Origin: Cymodocea nodosa
Taxonomy: Eukaryota; Streptophyta; Magnoliopsida; Alismatales; Cymodoceaceae
NCBI GenBank assembly: GCA_036874045.1
Contig: CM072340.1
Coordinates: 21,255,001 to 21,319,000, forward strand
Reading direction: 5' to 3'
DNA: 64,000 nucleotides
Below, one piece after another: positions 1 through 12,242 of the stretch (the stretch's first letter is position 1; each line of letters starts with the position of its first letter). The notes under the pieces are model-generated. The model ran no database searches and was not told the origin of the DNA. It saw nothing but the letters and a program-made list of their open reading frames with translations. The translations under genes and the position numbers were made by a program.

Positions 1-2070
1 TTGGGTCGTTGTGTTGTGTTGTGTTGATGAATTAGCCTAACCACGAGCAAGGCAAAGGATCTGTTTAGGAAACACATGGATTATTTAATCAATGCAATGC
101 AATTAAATAATCTAGGGAAGGCCTATGATAATTACATGTGACCTGGAAAAAAAAACATTATAAGGACATTGTGAGAGTGAAAAAAATTTAGATTTTTTAT
201 TGTCGATATGAGAGGTTGGTTGTGAGACTGTAAGCCGTTTATTATCCAAATGGTCCCAAGATGCGGCCTAGACGTGGCCGGCCACATTCGTCCAAGGTTG
301 ACAGCAGCCGGATGTTTATTATATTTCTCTGGCAACGTGTAGGATTTTCCATTGGAATAGATCAAGCTTAGTATTCAGCTGTCTATCATTTATTGACTGG
401 GCGGAGATCAGATCCAATTCGTTCAAGATTATCTTGTGAAAACCCAGCGTCAACGGTTTCTCGTTCCCAATGGCTTTCATAAAAAATTAAAAATAACAAA
501 AAAGAAGAAGAAAATCCTTGCCGCTCCAAATTAATCCGTTGAAGAAGAGGGTGAGATGAAAACCTTAAACCTGTGGGCGCATGCGATGCGAGGACAAGAT
601 GACGGTGGTTATTTTGTTCACCAAATTGACGACTAAAATCAACCGAACGAGACTTCGTTCCCGTCAACTGTTCATATCCTCACGGAAGACTCCGACCCAC
701 CACCCCTCGATCCGTGATTGTTGACCCGACCGAACCGTCGGTCGACCACTAGCGCTCATCCGTGTTCGGATTCCGGGATACGTGCAAGATCCGCCATCCG
801 ATATTGAAATTACAAAATAGTCATTATCTCATACCGCCATCAAGGCCGTTTTCTGAAGCCCATTATTGCTTCACGTCATTTCGTTGGGCCCGAAAGAACG
901 TACTTTCACTACGTTACGTTACATAGACTCACGTATACATTCATTAGGCCCAGCCCACTTTGTAACGTAATGAAAGCTTGCGTCGGCCTTTCCAGGATCG
1001 GTGAAAATACCAAAGATGGGTATATATCGCGAGATGATATCGATCTGATCTTTCCTCTAAAGTTGTGCATCCTCTCATGTTCGAAGCATGGTCTCCAAAG
1101 CTTTGTTTAATTTGGTCCTCGCCTGGAAGTTGGGGTGACGCTGGCGCACAAAACCCTGCAACGTTTTGCAAGCGGAGGTACACATGCAGCACAAACTCGG
1201 CAGGGACAATTCAGCATTCGGATGATAGTCTTTTTAGGGCCAGGAGCTCTTCCACTCTTGCAGGCTGACGTGACATGACTCAGCTCGGATGTGATACTGT
1301 TCATAAGCATGATCAGAGAATCATATTATAACCCATTACGTCGATCTATTTTGGTCCACATATAAAAACAAGCGACTGATGTATAGTTGTAGACTAAAAT
1401 ATCATCAGTGTTTGATACCATGAATGCATGTAGATTAATGTCTACAGTTGATCGGCTACGCCACCATGATCGTGAAGAGGCAAGACAAGAAAATTATATG
1501 CACGTTGGAACATACGGAAAATTAGATGTGGTATGCGGCTTTTGCTCACCATCGTAATAATGTATTGGATATATTCCCAGGGATCTTCTTCCACATATGA
1601 AGATGGTGGTTCACCAATCATCTGCCCAAATCCACCAGTAATTTCAAGGAGCTCCAGGTGGCATTCATGAACCACTGAGGAGACACTAAAGACTTGTTCA
1701 CCATCAGATAAGGACAAACCTGTCCATCAAAAGTTTCATTTAGTGCTTATATATTGCAATAGACATACAGGATATTGGACCTTTGCTGCCCCAGGTTTTG
1801 ATTGATCTTGATGGAACCTAAGAAACAAGTCCAGACACCTTCCGCGGGCCATGTCAGCAAGCATAATGACAAGTACCTTGTTAAATTAGCTTTTATCTAC
1901 GTATACAATACATATTAAATCTTTCCTCACACACCCACACGCACGTAACCGTGTGACTTTTGTCCGGTCTGGGTTTATGGATCCCATTATTGTAAATTTT
2001 TCCATCCCCATACCCAAACGGTACGACCGATCGCTTCCTTTTAAAAAGTGTCATGCACACCGCCCCGGCT
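1..2070. other. Intergenic, no confident gene
   Basis: No coding region here can be supported. One minus-strand stretch at about 1556-1733 looks like an internal exon: it follows a TTTGATGGACAG acceptor, ends at ATG|GTGAGC, and is open in one frame (LLEITGGFGQMIGEPPSSY is visible). I do not recognise the family, and I found no adjoining exon with the same character. Confidence 0.5.
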
Positions 2071-2077
2071 TGCCTTG

Positions 2078-2086
2078 AATATATAT
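2078..2086 (+). promoter_or_regulatory. Possible TATA box of the CLE gene
   Basis: TATATAT-type sequence about 175 bases before the CLE start codon. Its position is plausible for a plant core promoter. It is inferred from sequence and distance only. Confidence 0.35.
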
Positions 2087-2260
2087 GTACATTGCGGTGG
2101 TGGACTGGCAGTTGGCGATCTCCCAAACGCATGCCCCTTTTAGAGCTCAGCGGGAAACTTGATCGACTCCTCCCGTCTACCTCTCCTCTCCCGGTGGTGT
2201 GCTTTCGGGCGCTCTCTTAGGTCTGTCTCCGATAATGCGCTTGGTCTGCTTATGAACTTC

Positions 2261-2536
2261 ATGGCTTGCCGGAGGAGAGGGGTGCTGGTGTTGGTCGTGG
2301 TGGTGTTCGTCGTTGCGTCCCTTATGCTCGTCACCCGGGAGTGTCTCTCTGACTGTAGAGCCGTGGCATTTCGAACGTTCCCGGAAGCGAGGTCGGATGG
2401 GGAAAGGAGAAACGTGCTTGGTCGGAGGCCATTCCCGGTCGAACCCAGATCGGGAGGAGGCGTCGGCATTGGTGTCGGTGTCGTCGACAGCAAGAGGAGA
2501 GTGCCAAGTTGGCCGGATCCACTCCACAATAGGTAG
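2261..2536 (+). CDS. CLE: CLE (CLAVATA3/ESR-related) prepropeptide, CLE25/26-like, with an unusual dodecapeptide
   Basis: Single-exon gene for a 91-residue secreted peptide precursor. Residues 6-23 form a hydrophobic signal segment (GVLVLVVVVFVVASLMLV). A variable region follows, and the CLE motif RRVPSWPDPLHN lies at the very C-terminus (2495-2530), followed by one Arg and the stop. CLE dodecapeptides are cleaved out, act in the apoplast and are perceived by LRR receptor kinases that control meristem and vascular development. V3, P4, P7, D8, P9, H11 and N12 match the CLE25/26 type as I remember it, but the nearly invariant Gly6 is Trp here (codon TGG, 2510-2512). I chose the ATG at 2261 for its good context (ATGG). 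The in-frame ATG at 2252 is also possible and would give 94 residues. A six-codon upstream ORF begins at 2235, and its stop overlaps the 2252 ATG as ATGA. Long minus-strand ORFs over this gene are shadows. Confidence 0.85.
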   Translation: MACRRRGVLVLVVVVFVVASLMLVTRECLSDCRAVAFRTFPEARSDGERRNVLGRRPFPVEPRSGGGVGIGVGVVDSKRRVPSWPDPLHNR

Positions 2537-4384
2537 CAGAAAGGAGACGTGCGACTTTTTCATTCTCTTCCTGAAATACCCTCGTTTCCTGCCGCTGTTC
2601 GATCTCGCTGGGAAACCCGGGTGTTGCTGGAAGATCTCGATGGCCGTGAGATGTAGGGCAGTATGTTTTCGGGGTATATATGCATTGGATCATTAAATTC
2701 CGGAGAGAACTGATAGAAAAACGTATGCGAATTAATTACGTATAATTTTGTAGGTAGGTGAGGTTTTGGTGGTCGAGACTACAGGGGATATGTACATGTG
2801 GAGTGTTAATTATTGTTAGTGCCACACCACACTGTATTCTACTGATACATATGTCATGTTCCTGCTCCTGCTGTTGAAGAACTAGTGAGCTCCTCCATGG
2901 TTTTGTAATTTGAGGGTGAGGGTGCATGTTAGAGTAGTGCAAATAGCAGAAGATTCTTGACCGTGCTTAATCCAGAGCCCTGTGTTGTAAGAACCACGTG
3001 TACTTGGTCTCCTACCATCAATTATTTGTTTAATTTTAAATTAATGGGTAAGGAAGGTTTCTGATAATCAAATCATCTTTTCATCATCCTACGACACGGC
3101 CTGCATGTCCTCTTATTTTCTTGGACGTACCATATTATCACTAAAACGGTACGATCGTTTGATCGCTTGGGTTGAAGAAATAGACAGTGATATATCATTT
3201 TCAAACAACGTACCATCAGAAAGTAGACAGTGATCATTTACTCCCGATCCGGGTTTTCCAGATTGGGTAAGCAAATTGGGCAAACAAACATTGTTGTTGC
3301 ATGCTGTTAAGACGATATATATGATCTTGAGAGAACAATTGACCAGCCAAGAGTGGGATTTGCAGTATATATGCATCAGGAGTTAATAACCCTACCTTTT
3401 CTTTCCCGGAGGATGGCGGATTTTTGATGATCTGATCGAGGCTAACACTTTTTAAGCTTTTTTTATTCATCTTTTTCCTCGTTTAGAGTACTGGGATGAT
3501 GTGGAAGCCAACAAATATGTTTGCTTCTTATCTAAGAGAGGTCAGTTACGGGTAGGTATTTTCGGGAAAGTTGGTAATTTTACTATCAGCTTAATCATAG
3601 TTCGAAAATACCCAGCTACGAGATAGCCACCATCGGGCAGCAACATTGGCGAGAGCCGATGCCCACAGATCCATAAAATCTTAGTCCAAGAACAAAAAAA
3701 ACACGAGCCATCACAAGAGGAGTTCCTGACGTAGATCATCAAAAAGCACGCTAGAGATAAGAAACACATCTACCTAGAAGGAACCTGCAGCGGTCGTTCC
3801 TACCCCAAAAAGGAGCTTTCCCCCGCAGCTACATACTCCTCCTCTCTCTCTCTCTCACTGTACAGGCGAGTTTCTCAGGCCCAGGGTCAAATAGAATGGC
3901 ATCACTCGTGATGGCAAGAATCAGGTAGCTTCAAGCCTCATCGGACCATCTATGCAGAGAGGAGGGGTGCTTGCAACGTTCCCTTCCTCTCAGCATCAAT
4001 TGTTTCGTACAACGTGTGAACGAATCTCCTTCTTGAGTGTCGCTACTTCCAACATTTATTTCTACGAAGGTTCCACTGACTTGGAACCTCAACCAAGGCC
4101 GATCTGTGTTGCTGCCGATCGATGCCAGCTCTTGCATGCTCAGGCCAAGAGATGTGAGGCTAATAATTTCACAAAAAAACAAAATGCAAACTTCGAGTTG
4201 AACTTTTGATGTTAGGTTCCAATTGATGGCATCCAATTCATTGGTTAATTGAAGGCGGTCCAGTAATTTACTGTTTAAAATTGAACGACCAAGGAAAAAA
4301 CTCTCATGCTGGGATTGCCTTTTTCGAATGACAGTAGTTACAGAGGAGTATTCATTCTTTGCCTAGGGTCAAATATTTTGAAAA
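2537..4384. other. Intergenic, no gene seen
   Basis: The 3' flank of the CLE gene and unremarkable AT-rich DNA with a short CT microsatellite near 3846. Short ORFs on both strands at 3930-4236 show no family motif. Confidence 0.5.
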
Positions 4385-5420
4385 TGAAATTTAAGGATTC
4401 CAAAGTCCTCCCATGAATTTTCCTACAATACTGTATTCTCACCATTTCTCATTGAATAAGAAAAGAAAGTTGAGAAGATGGGAAAAGCGACCTGTTTGAT
4501 AAGTCTCCATGGAAGAGAGTGGAAGGAGGAACTGGTGCTGATGAAGCTATCAATGCTACCCTTCTTGAGATATCTGTGCCTTATCAGATGTACCCAAGGA
4601 CAACTCTCTTGCATGTTGTAGAATTTCCATGGCAGCTTACACTTAAAAGCGCTATTGAAATTTCTAATATTAATTATTCCTAGGCCATCTTGCTCCTTAG
4701 GTCGACAAATCATTTTCCAATTTGCCAGTTTATCATAACTAGGGTTATTAGCATTTGGGCTCCAAAAGATCTAGCATCGTATTTTTCCGGTCTCCTTTTT
4801 AACCAGAGTTGGGAGGTGAAGAAGAGATGAGAGATAATTTGTGAGGACAGCAGAGACAAATCGAGTTAATCAACGTAACTCTGCCTCTCAAGGGGAATAA
4901 CTTTCTTTTCCAATCCTCTAGTCTACCATATATTCAGTTTATCAATAGCAAGTAACCAGTTTCTGCTGATAGCCACAATGAAGTGAAGAGGAAGTCTCAA
5001 GTACTTGTTGGGAATATTATAGATTGAGCACCAGGGTATGTTATTAAAATAAACACCTTTCGCATAAGAAACAGCAATCCCTGTAATTGACGACTTAATA
5101 AGATTAATTTTAAGGCCAGAGTAGAGTTGAAAACAACAAAGAATTCTTTTGAGTTGAACTAGATTCTGCTGAACTCAAGGAGAAAGGAGGATGGCTGTGT
5201 CATTTGCAAATTGTAAGCTTAAAATGTGGTTTGGAAACTTAATACTCCAGTTAGATTATTATTATTTTTCCAGCATGATAACTAAAATATATGGAGAGGA
5301 GAGGCAAGCGTGGGTCTCCTTACTCAAGCTCATTTGCTACTTTAAAGTGGTCACGAGAAGTTCCATTAACAAGAACGGAGAAGTGTGCAAAAGAAACGCA
5401 TGAGTGGGTAGGGAAATCTC
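4385..5420 (-). mobile_element. Decayed L1-type LINE reverse transcriptase fragment
   Basis: Read on the minus strand, the six-frame translation carries plant LINE reverse-transcriptase blocks in the right order, broken by stops and frameshifts. They are VLVNGTSRDHFKV near 5370, a degenerate catalytic block QFANDTAIL near 5205 (the family has FADD), SGLKINLIKSS near 5120, YLRLPLHF near 5000, PLRGRVTLINSI near 4880, and PKEQDGLGIINIRNFNSAF near 4700. The 5' ORF, endonuclease and 3' tail are not visible, so both ends are approximate. It is non-functional, with in-frame stops, and Asn replaces one catalytic Asp. It lies between the CLE and DUF1218 genes. Confidence 0.8.
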
Positions 5421-7178
5421 ATCCCCAAGTAGGAGTGAGTAGGAACCTGATTCTCAATCTCGCTTGAATTTGATTTGTTGGGAAGTTCTAACATAACAGG
5501 TTAAGGAGTAATTGTTTGGGTATGGGTCAATCAAGTTAATACTTGGCCACGAATTCATCAAAATTTGCCATATGAGAAGGGTAGGTGGAGTTGTTTGACT
5601 TTTCACATGAAAACTTTAATCTAATTAAAATCTGTATCCATTAATCATCATTTAACTAAATTGGCAACATCTGTGAGTCAAAGAAAGAAAGAGCAATTGT
5701 TGGATCCTAGAGAGCCATCATTCCGGAAATCATTATAGACTCCACGGTAGATACATACAGGGCAAGGGCCGGTGAGATCGAGGTTATTACAAGTCGCCAC
5801 TGCGACTATGGTAATTTCTGTTCTATCATCTCCACACATCTTCAATCAAGCCTAAGGTAAGCATGCTGGTTTCTTAGTTAGTGTTGAGTATACACATATT
5901 TAATCTAATCGTAAACCACCATTATTATTATTGTTATTTCTGAGAGATTCAAACCACGGTGAACGTGTTTTTTCGTCGAAGACGGTAGGTTTGTTTTCGG
6001 TCCCTTCTCCGTAGGGTAGGAAATCCGAAATCGTGGTCAAGTCGGTCAGATCCGGTTTCCGTTTCAGGTGGACTTAAAAAGACGATTTTGTCCTTTAAAA
6101 GCTTCTTGGAATTGGAATCAAACAAACTGACGCGTCCCTGTACCTGGAGGCCCAGTCATACTTTATTATTTATTTATATACGATGAATATATATCAGATC
6201 AGGGACGTCCTATGTCGTCAGTCTATCCACCGACGCCAAGCGAAGCTTCAGCGAATAGCGCAGAGCCTTCTATCCCGAGGGACTGGCGATTGCCCGAGAG
6301 GAGAGATGGATCAAGCGAATAGCACTTCGTACGCCCACCGTCCGTTAAAAGACCGGGTTGACTGGAATTGACTGTATCGGAGGATAGGATATAACCAATC
6401 ATCAGGCGAATATAAATATATGGTAATTTTTTTAAATTAAATAAGTATTCATCGTTACTGCAAAGATATTCAATTTTAATCATTGGATTTTACATATAAA
6501 AAACTTAATAAATAAAACCTAGATTAAGGTCAATATCTATTGTAGAATATATTATATATTAATTATCTTTAACTATATGTTGTTGTTAAAAATATAGTAT
6601 TTAGAAAATGTAGGTACCTAAAGAACAAAAATCTCGTGGTTACAGATAGGAATAATTTTTACCTTTTTTTTTATTAAAAAAAATGTGTGAATCTTGAAAT
6701 CGGTAAGAAGAAGATCTGGTGAAAAACATCTAAACAACCATCACAAATTAATTAATTTTTCAAGGGCGTATTTAGCGGACAGTCTGTCGAGAATTCACAA
6801 CACACACGCATGAATGAAAGGATCAGGCACCATACAACATCATCCATCCGGGCGGGGCGGTGATATGTAAGGACCGTGAGCTCAGGAATCATACGATGCA
6901 GTTCCTCAGAGAGAAATAAGTACTCGACATACGAAACGAAATCATACGCAATTCCTGGGAAAGTTGTAAACGGCAGCCGTTAATTAATAGTATTAGTAAT
7001 AATAGATGCCGGCTACAAGGTTTGCACAGCCCCAGAACACAAACGTCTTATAATAGTCATAGTAGTCCCAGTAGTACTTGACATGTAACTCCAACTCAAC
7101 CAATAATTATTACATGATATTGATATGACTTCACAAAAATTTACCAAACCTCGGCTCCTACGCATGTAGAAAGAATCA
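5421..7178. other. Intergenic, no gene seen
   Basis: AT-rich DNA without a recognisable coding region. The part nearest 7178 is probably the 3' UTR and terminator region of the minus-strand DUF1218 gene. No clear poly(A) signal was assigned. Confidence 0.45.
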
Positions 7179-10100
7179 TCAGGGGTGACCGCCGGTCATG
7201 CTCACGTTCGCGCTCGCACGGTTGGCTTTGCGCGCAGCTTGGCTCGTGGCCTTGGTGAAGTACATGTAGTAGTAAACATTGAGAACCATGGTGAGGACCA
7301 CGAACACCGCCCCTGCGATGAACACCCCCTTCCGCAGAGACTCGCACGTCCAGTTCTGAGCGTAAACCATGTGCCTGTACTTGGTATGATATGCATTCCT
7401 TGCCGCACCCCCAACCAAGCATGCCTCTGCTATCAAGAAACACAGCCTGCAAACAACAGCGACGATATACAAATTAATTACCACGGCAATCACAATCCCA
7501 GGCTGAGGTTGCATTTTCGTAACGTACGAGATTAGTGTAAATTGGCAGAGCTTACCAGGACAAACTGAAGTATATGATGGACCAAGCTCGACTACTACCT
7601 GGGGCTAAAGGTTTCCCAAAACACAGGCACCTGGTGACAACCATGACTGTTGACTGCCCTGATAACAGGAACAAGAACGCACCAACGCCGTAGCCCGTGG
7701 CAACATCCGAGTGATACACGCAGTATGTGGTATTTGTTGCCATGTCTGGAACGACCACGCCCTGTTCACCCAACCGCAAATAGTGAGAGTGTCGCAACGA
7801 AACAAAACAAAACAAAACAAGCAAGAAGTCAACGACGATAAGCCTGTTTTCAGTCAGATTTACACGGATCTGGACTATCGACTATTAGATGAATAGTACA
7901 CATGCACACCAATAGGATGCCGAAAAATTTGACAAGAACAAGAAATTCCACGAGGATACATGATAAAACACCTTATCCTTTGTTTGGCGTTCAGTTCTGT
8001 TACACAAGAATCATATCACACCATGAGCTATTTCGGGCACTAAATGCACATGAAACAACAGAGCCAGGAGTTGTGGAACCTTGGCACGGTAACACTTAAA
8101 TGCAATTATGGGTATATGGTAAAAAGAAATTGCAACTCTATCAATTGGCATTCCAAACAACGAAAAGGAATTCAAATTCTTGTAATATAAAGAAGTTACA
8201 ACCATTATCTAATATTTCTAAAAACATTGGATAGAAATGTAATTTTTCTCAGCCTTCAACTATTTTGCTTGTAATCATCATCTTCTCTCACACTTACTGA
8301 TTTCTCTTCACATTAACTTGCACTAGATTCCTCGTGTTTAAGTTTAAATTTATTCAATTTTTCACAGCATATGTCTCTGTTCACTTGCACAGATTCAGTT
8401 GTAATTTGTGTTAAATTTTGAATTTATTTAACTTTATAAAGCACATTATGTTACAAAGAGGAATAAAAATGAAAAAAATAGCCAAAGGAGAAATTTTATG
8501 TGATTCTAACAAATGGCGTGGATATATTTGCAAAATCTAAATATTTAAACGATCTTTTCAATGTAGAGCAGCTTTGCGAATAAAATCAATATTCTATAGA
8601 AAGCATAATTCTTGTTTTTGTACCATTAACGTGTCATACACAAATACCACATCTAATACAGAAATAGATTGCCTTGCCAAAAATCATTTTATTCTTTCTT
8701 GAAAATCAGATTGTAATCAATTTCAAGTGATATTCTAAAATGGATTTTTATTGACTATCCAATAAAGGAAGAACAAGGTTGAGTAATTTTCACCATAAAT
8801 CTTCATCAAAATTTTAAATTCAACATACATCATAAACAAGTTGTTACAGCTGGGGTTAATGTAGTGGATAGGTATGCAAAGAGAAATCAAATGTAGTGAG
8901 ACAAAAGGTTACAAGTCACAAGTGGATGAACAATGTTATTATTATTATTTACTTACTTGTAACAATGTCACTTCCTTGCACACTTGTGAATACAAGAACA
9001 AAAATCCTTCATAAATGGTTAATGATAAAAACTTATCAATCCTTCGTAAACATAAATACAAGAACAACAATCTAGGACAATCTTAAGGATCAACCACATG
9101 AATTCTTTTCTTTCATATATTTCTATCTGTTGTCAAATCTTTAATTAAATTACATAAATTTAAATCTTTTCTCACAGTTCCTAACCAAATAACTTTAAAT
9201 CTTCCTCTATTTTTTCTAATTTATTTTACACTAATTAATTCTTTTCTCCTAATTGGTGCGTTCACTAATTTTCTCACATAAATTCTTTTCTTTCACATAT
9301 TTTTATCTATGGTCAAATTTTTAATTAAATTACATAAATTTAAATATTTTCTCACAATTCCTAACCAAATAGCTTTAAATCTTCCTCTATTTCTTCTAAT
9401 TTCTTTTACACTAATTAATTCTTCTCTCCTAATTGGTGTATTCATTGGTTTTTTAAAGAAATGACTAAACCAATTTTTCATCATCTTATCTTCAAATAGT
9501 ACAACTCCTCTATTCTAATAAAATCACTTTTTACCTTATCTCTTGTAGTATTACCACTCATATAAACATACATATCTCAACAATACCAACTTTTTACATA
9601 TGATCATATTTTACACACTCATCTCTTGTAGCATTCTAAGCCATAAAGTACAACTGAGTGTACGACAGAGTTATAGAATTTTCTTTTAATTTAATAGTAT
9701 CCTCCTATCATATAACACTTGAGAAATATTTCTTCACTTCATTTATCTTATTTGAATCCTATGTAGTTTCAACATTGTATTTATTATAGATATTAAAAGT
9801 TTTGCTTTTATGAATCTCATGGCTAAGCCTTTGCCTTTAACATTATTCCTATTTTTGTTAAACCTACACTCCACATATTCAATTTTTGACCTACTAATTT
9901 CTACCATACTTTCATCAACTAAAATTTTGTCATCGTCAAATACCATACATCAATAAGACTTTTAAATGCTTAAAATCTATAATTAGTAGCAATAGAGAAT
10001 GTAAAGGATGTTATTCATAAGATTAAAATAGAGTGTTATATAATAGAAAGATGACCCTAAAATTAAAAGAAAAAAAATCTATGAAACTATTATTTGTCTA

Positions 10101-11884
10101 GTACACTTTTAAGTATCAAAATGCTGGGTAACACACAGATAAAACAGTAACCCATAAACTCAATAAGATTTGTTAGAAAAATCCGGTTAGTTTGGAAGTC
10201 CTCCACGAAAATTATAGTCTTTTAGAAAATCTGGCCAACGTGACAAGGAAAAAGGTCTAATTTTGAATTTCTGCATGCTGAACAAAGAAGCTAATTAGCA
10301 TATAATGTCGCATACATTACACTGTTAAAGAGTGGACAAGAACTACAAGCATTGTGTGACCATCTAGGGCCTTACATGAGCTACATATCTTACATAACTA
10401 TGAGAATCCACTCATTCTTTATTTAGGCAGGTACCGTTTGGGTGCCCAGGTATGTTGCTGACAGGATTCAGCCAGAATCTGATAATGGATCCAGACACGA
10501 TCCACTAATATCATACAACCAGAATTAAATGAAATACCAAAATTACCTTGATTACGTAAAAAAAAATTTCCTCCACAGAGGACTTGAGGATATTTCCAGA
10601 TGCTTATGGCAGCAACATACTAATTCTCAACCACCTAGTGACTTCTTCATTGTTTAGTAATATACATATATTATATTTAATATAATAGTTTCTTCAATAT
10701 TTCTGCGTTGCATCTTATTCTGTACTCTCCAAATTACATATTGTGCAATTTTATTCAACAGAAATTAATAATCTAAAATGTTGCCGCATGGCTTTCATCA
10801 GTACATATTATTGAAATATACAAATATTATTATAATTCATATTTTGATGTTAAGATGATTTCTGCAAAAGATATATTGGACGTTATGCGGTAATAATAAA
10901 CTAAAAATATACATATTTATTATCAAATATTTATAGATACAGATGATATATGCATGGAATATAAAAAATGTAAGTCTTTAAATGGATTCCTGGGTGCTAG
11001 GTATCTTAATAGCTATGAGTTTAGTATATGACGATAGTAAAACAGGAAAGATTGTAATACAGCAATTTATTATACACAACGAAGCCAGAGGGACATGCGA
11101 AAAGGACCTACCACTAACTAAATTCAAAGCCTATTTGTTGGATGTTTTGGACTCTTGAGAATTAGACCGGATATATTGAATTTATAGGTTCTTCAAGAAT
11201 CAGACCAGCTATATGTGGACCTCAGCTTGTGGCAAGAAAAAAGGATGCTGCAACAAACATATAGTGCAATAAGAATAGAGGCAGTGTTATGAGCATATCA
11301 GTACGCAGGATACCCGTTCCTCTTAGCAAACAGGTCCTCTCCATGTGTTCTGTTAACCCATCGATGGGAGACAAACATATATCACATTTTCTTAACGTTA
11401 GAATGTATAACTCATCTGAAACTCCAAATAAAACAAAGACTTCCTCTGCGAAGTTTAGTAGAAATCCAACACAAAAAATAATCCCGGTATGACAAAGAAT
11501 TAAAAAAAAAAAAATCCAAATCTCAGTGAAACCAAAGGCAACCCGGCCAACAAAAGATGCCTCTCTTACAGAGCACATCCAGAAATACTACCAGCACTCA
11601 CCGCACACATACTGTTACACATTGCAACAGCAAAAAAGAGAGCAGAAACCAAGTAAAGCCCTAGTCTGGGAGAAGAAGAACAACAATGCGTAGCAGATCT
11701 AGCAGAAAACCGTGCTATTAGACACAAGACAACAAAATGAGAAAAAGAGAAGAAGACGTGCTGGTCCATCAAGAAGGCTTACAGTGCTCCTGCGACGCTC
11801 GGCGGCAATGGCGAAACCAAAGGCAACGAGACTGAGGACGATGACCACTAGGTGGACCAAACTCGATCCTTTCCCTTCTCCCAT
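7179..11884 (-). CDS. DUF1218 four-pass membrane protein (MWL/VCC family), 3 exons
   Basis: Exons on the minus strand are 11884-11783, 7761-7556 and 7446-7179, giving 576 nt and 191 residues. All joints have GT-AG ends and keep the frame. The protein has an N-terminal membrane segment ending AFGFAIAAERRRST, then TYCVYHSDVATGYGVGAFLFLL, then LCFLIAEACLVGGAARNAYHTKY, and a last membrane segment (GAVFVVLTMVLNVYYYMYF) before a short Ser/Gly tail. YCVY-SD-ATGYG and the RNAYHTKY block are hallmarks of plant DUF1218 proteins. Studied members (MODIFYING WALL LIGNIN, VASCULATURE COMPLEXITY AND CONNECTIVITY) affect lignin or vein patterning, but the biochemical role is unknown. Intron 1 is about 4.0 kb and contains an RTE-like LINE tail, an unusual load for so small a gene. 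The family call is firm; any specific function is inference. Confidence 0.88.
9090..9960 (-). mobile_element. Decayed RTE-like non-LTR retrotransposon tail in DUF1218 intron 1
   Basis: The minus-strand translation shows late reverse-transcriptase blocks of the plant endonuclease/RT type: FDDDKILVDESM and SKIEYVECRF near 9900-9830, KLKENSITLSYTQLYFMA near 9690, VGIVEICMFI near 9560, and WFSHFFKKPMNTPIRREELI then IRRNRGRFKAIWLG near 9470-9370. Stops and frameshifts interrupt every block. The element lies in the same orientation as the host gene. Part of the final coding block is tandemly duplicated. Ends are approximate. Confidence 0.75.
9095..9454. repeat. Direct tandem duplication, 2 x 180 bp
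   Basis: The unit starting CACATGAATTCTTTTC at 9095 recurs at 9275 (CACATAAATTCTTTTC) with scattered substitutions. Both copies encode the diverged PIRR-E-LI and RNRGRFK block of the LINE on the minus strand, so the duplication arose inside the element. Confidence 0.85.
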
Positions 11885-12242
11885 CTCGCGCTGCCTTTCT
11901 TCCACCCCGTTCAGCACAACACAGGAGAAAGGTAAAGTACCAAGCGAAGTACTGAAGTGGACGAGGAAGAGGAATCTACGCCGGGAATAAAAACCCCTCT
12001 TCCGTTTTACGCGCTCACGGTCCTTCTTTGTTTTTTTTTTGAGCTGTGCTTCTACCCAAACAAAACATGCATCTTTTTTACTTTTCCAAGGCCAACCTTG
12101 CGGTGTTTTCCTACGAATATATATCATGGGCTACCTTTCATCATCCTTCGATACAAAGTTGGAAGACGAGAATCTTGATGTCGTTTCTGCCAATGAAATT
12201 TTTATGAAACTAAAGTTGCCTTTCTCCTGATAAAGTACAAGT

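Noticed and set aside
2140..2696. Long minus-strand and alternate-frame ORFs (120-129 codons) over the CLE gene
   Set aside because: The plus-strand frame ends in an unmistakable CLE motif after a hydrophobic leader. The others are GC-driven shadows without motifs.
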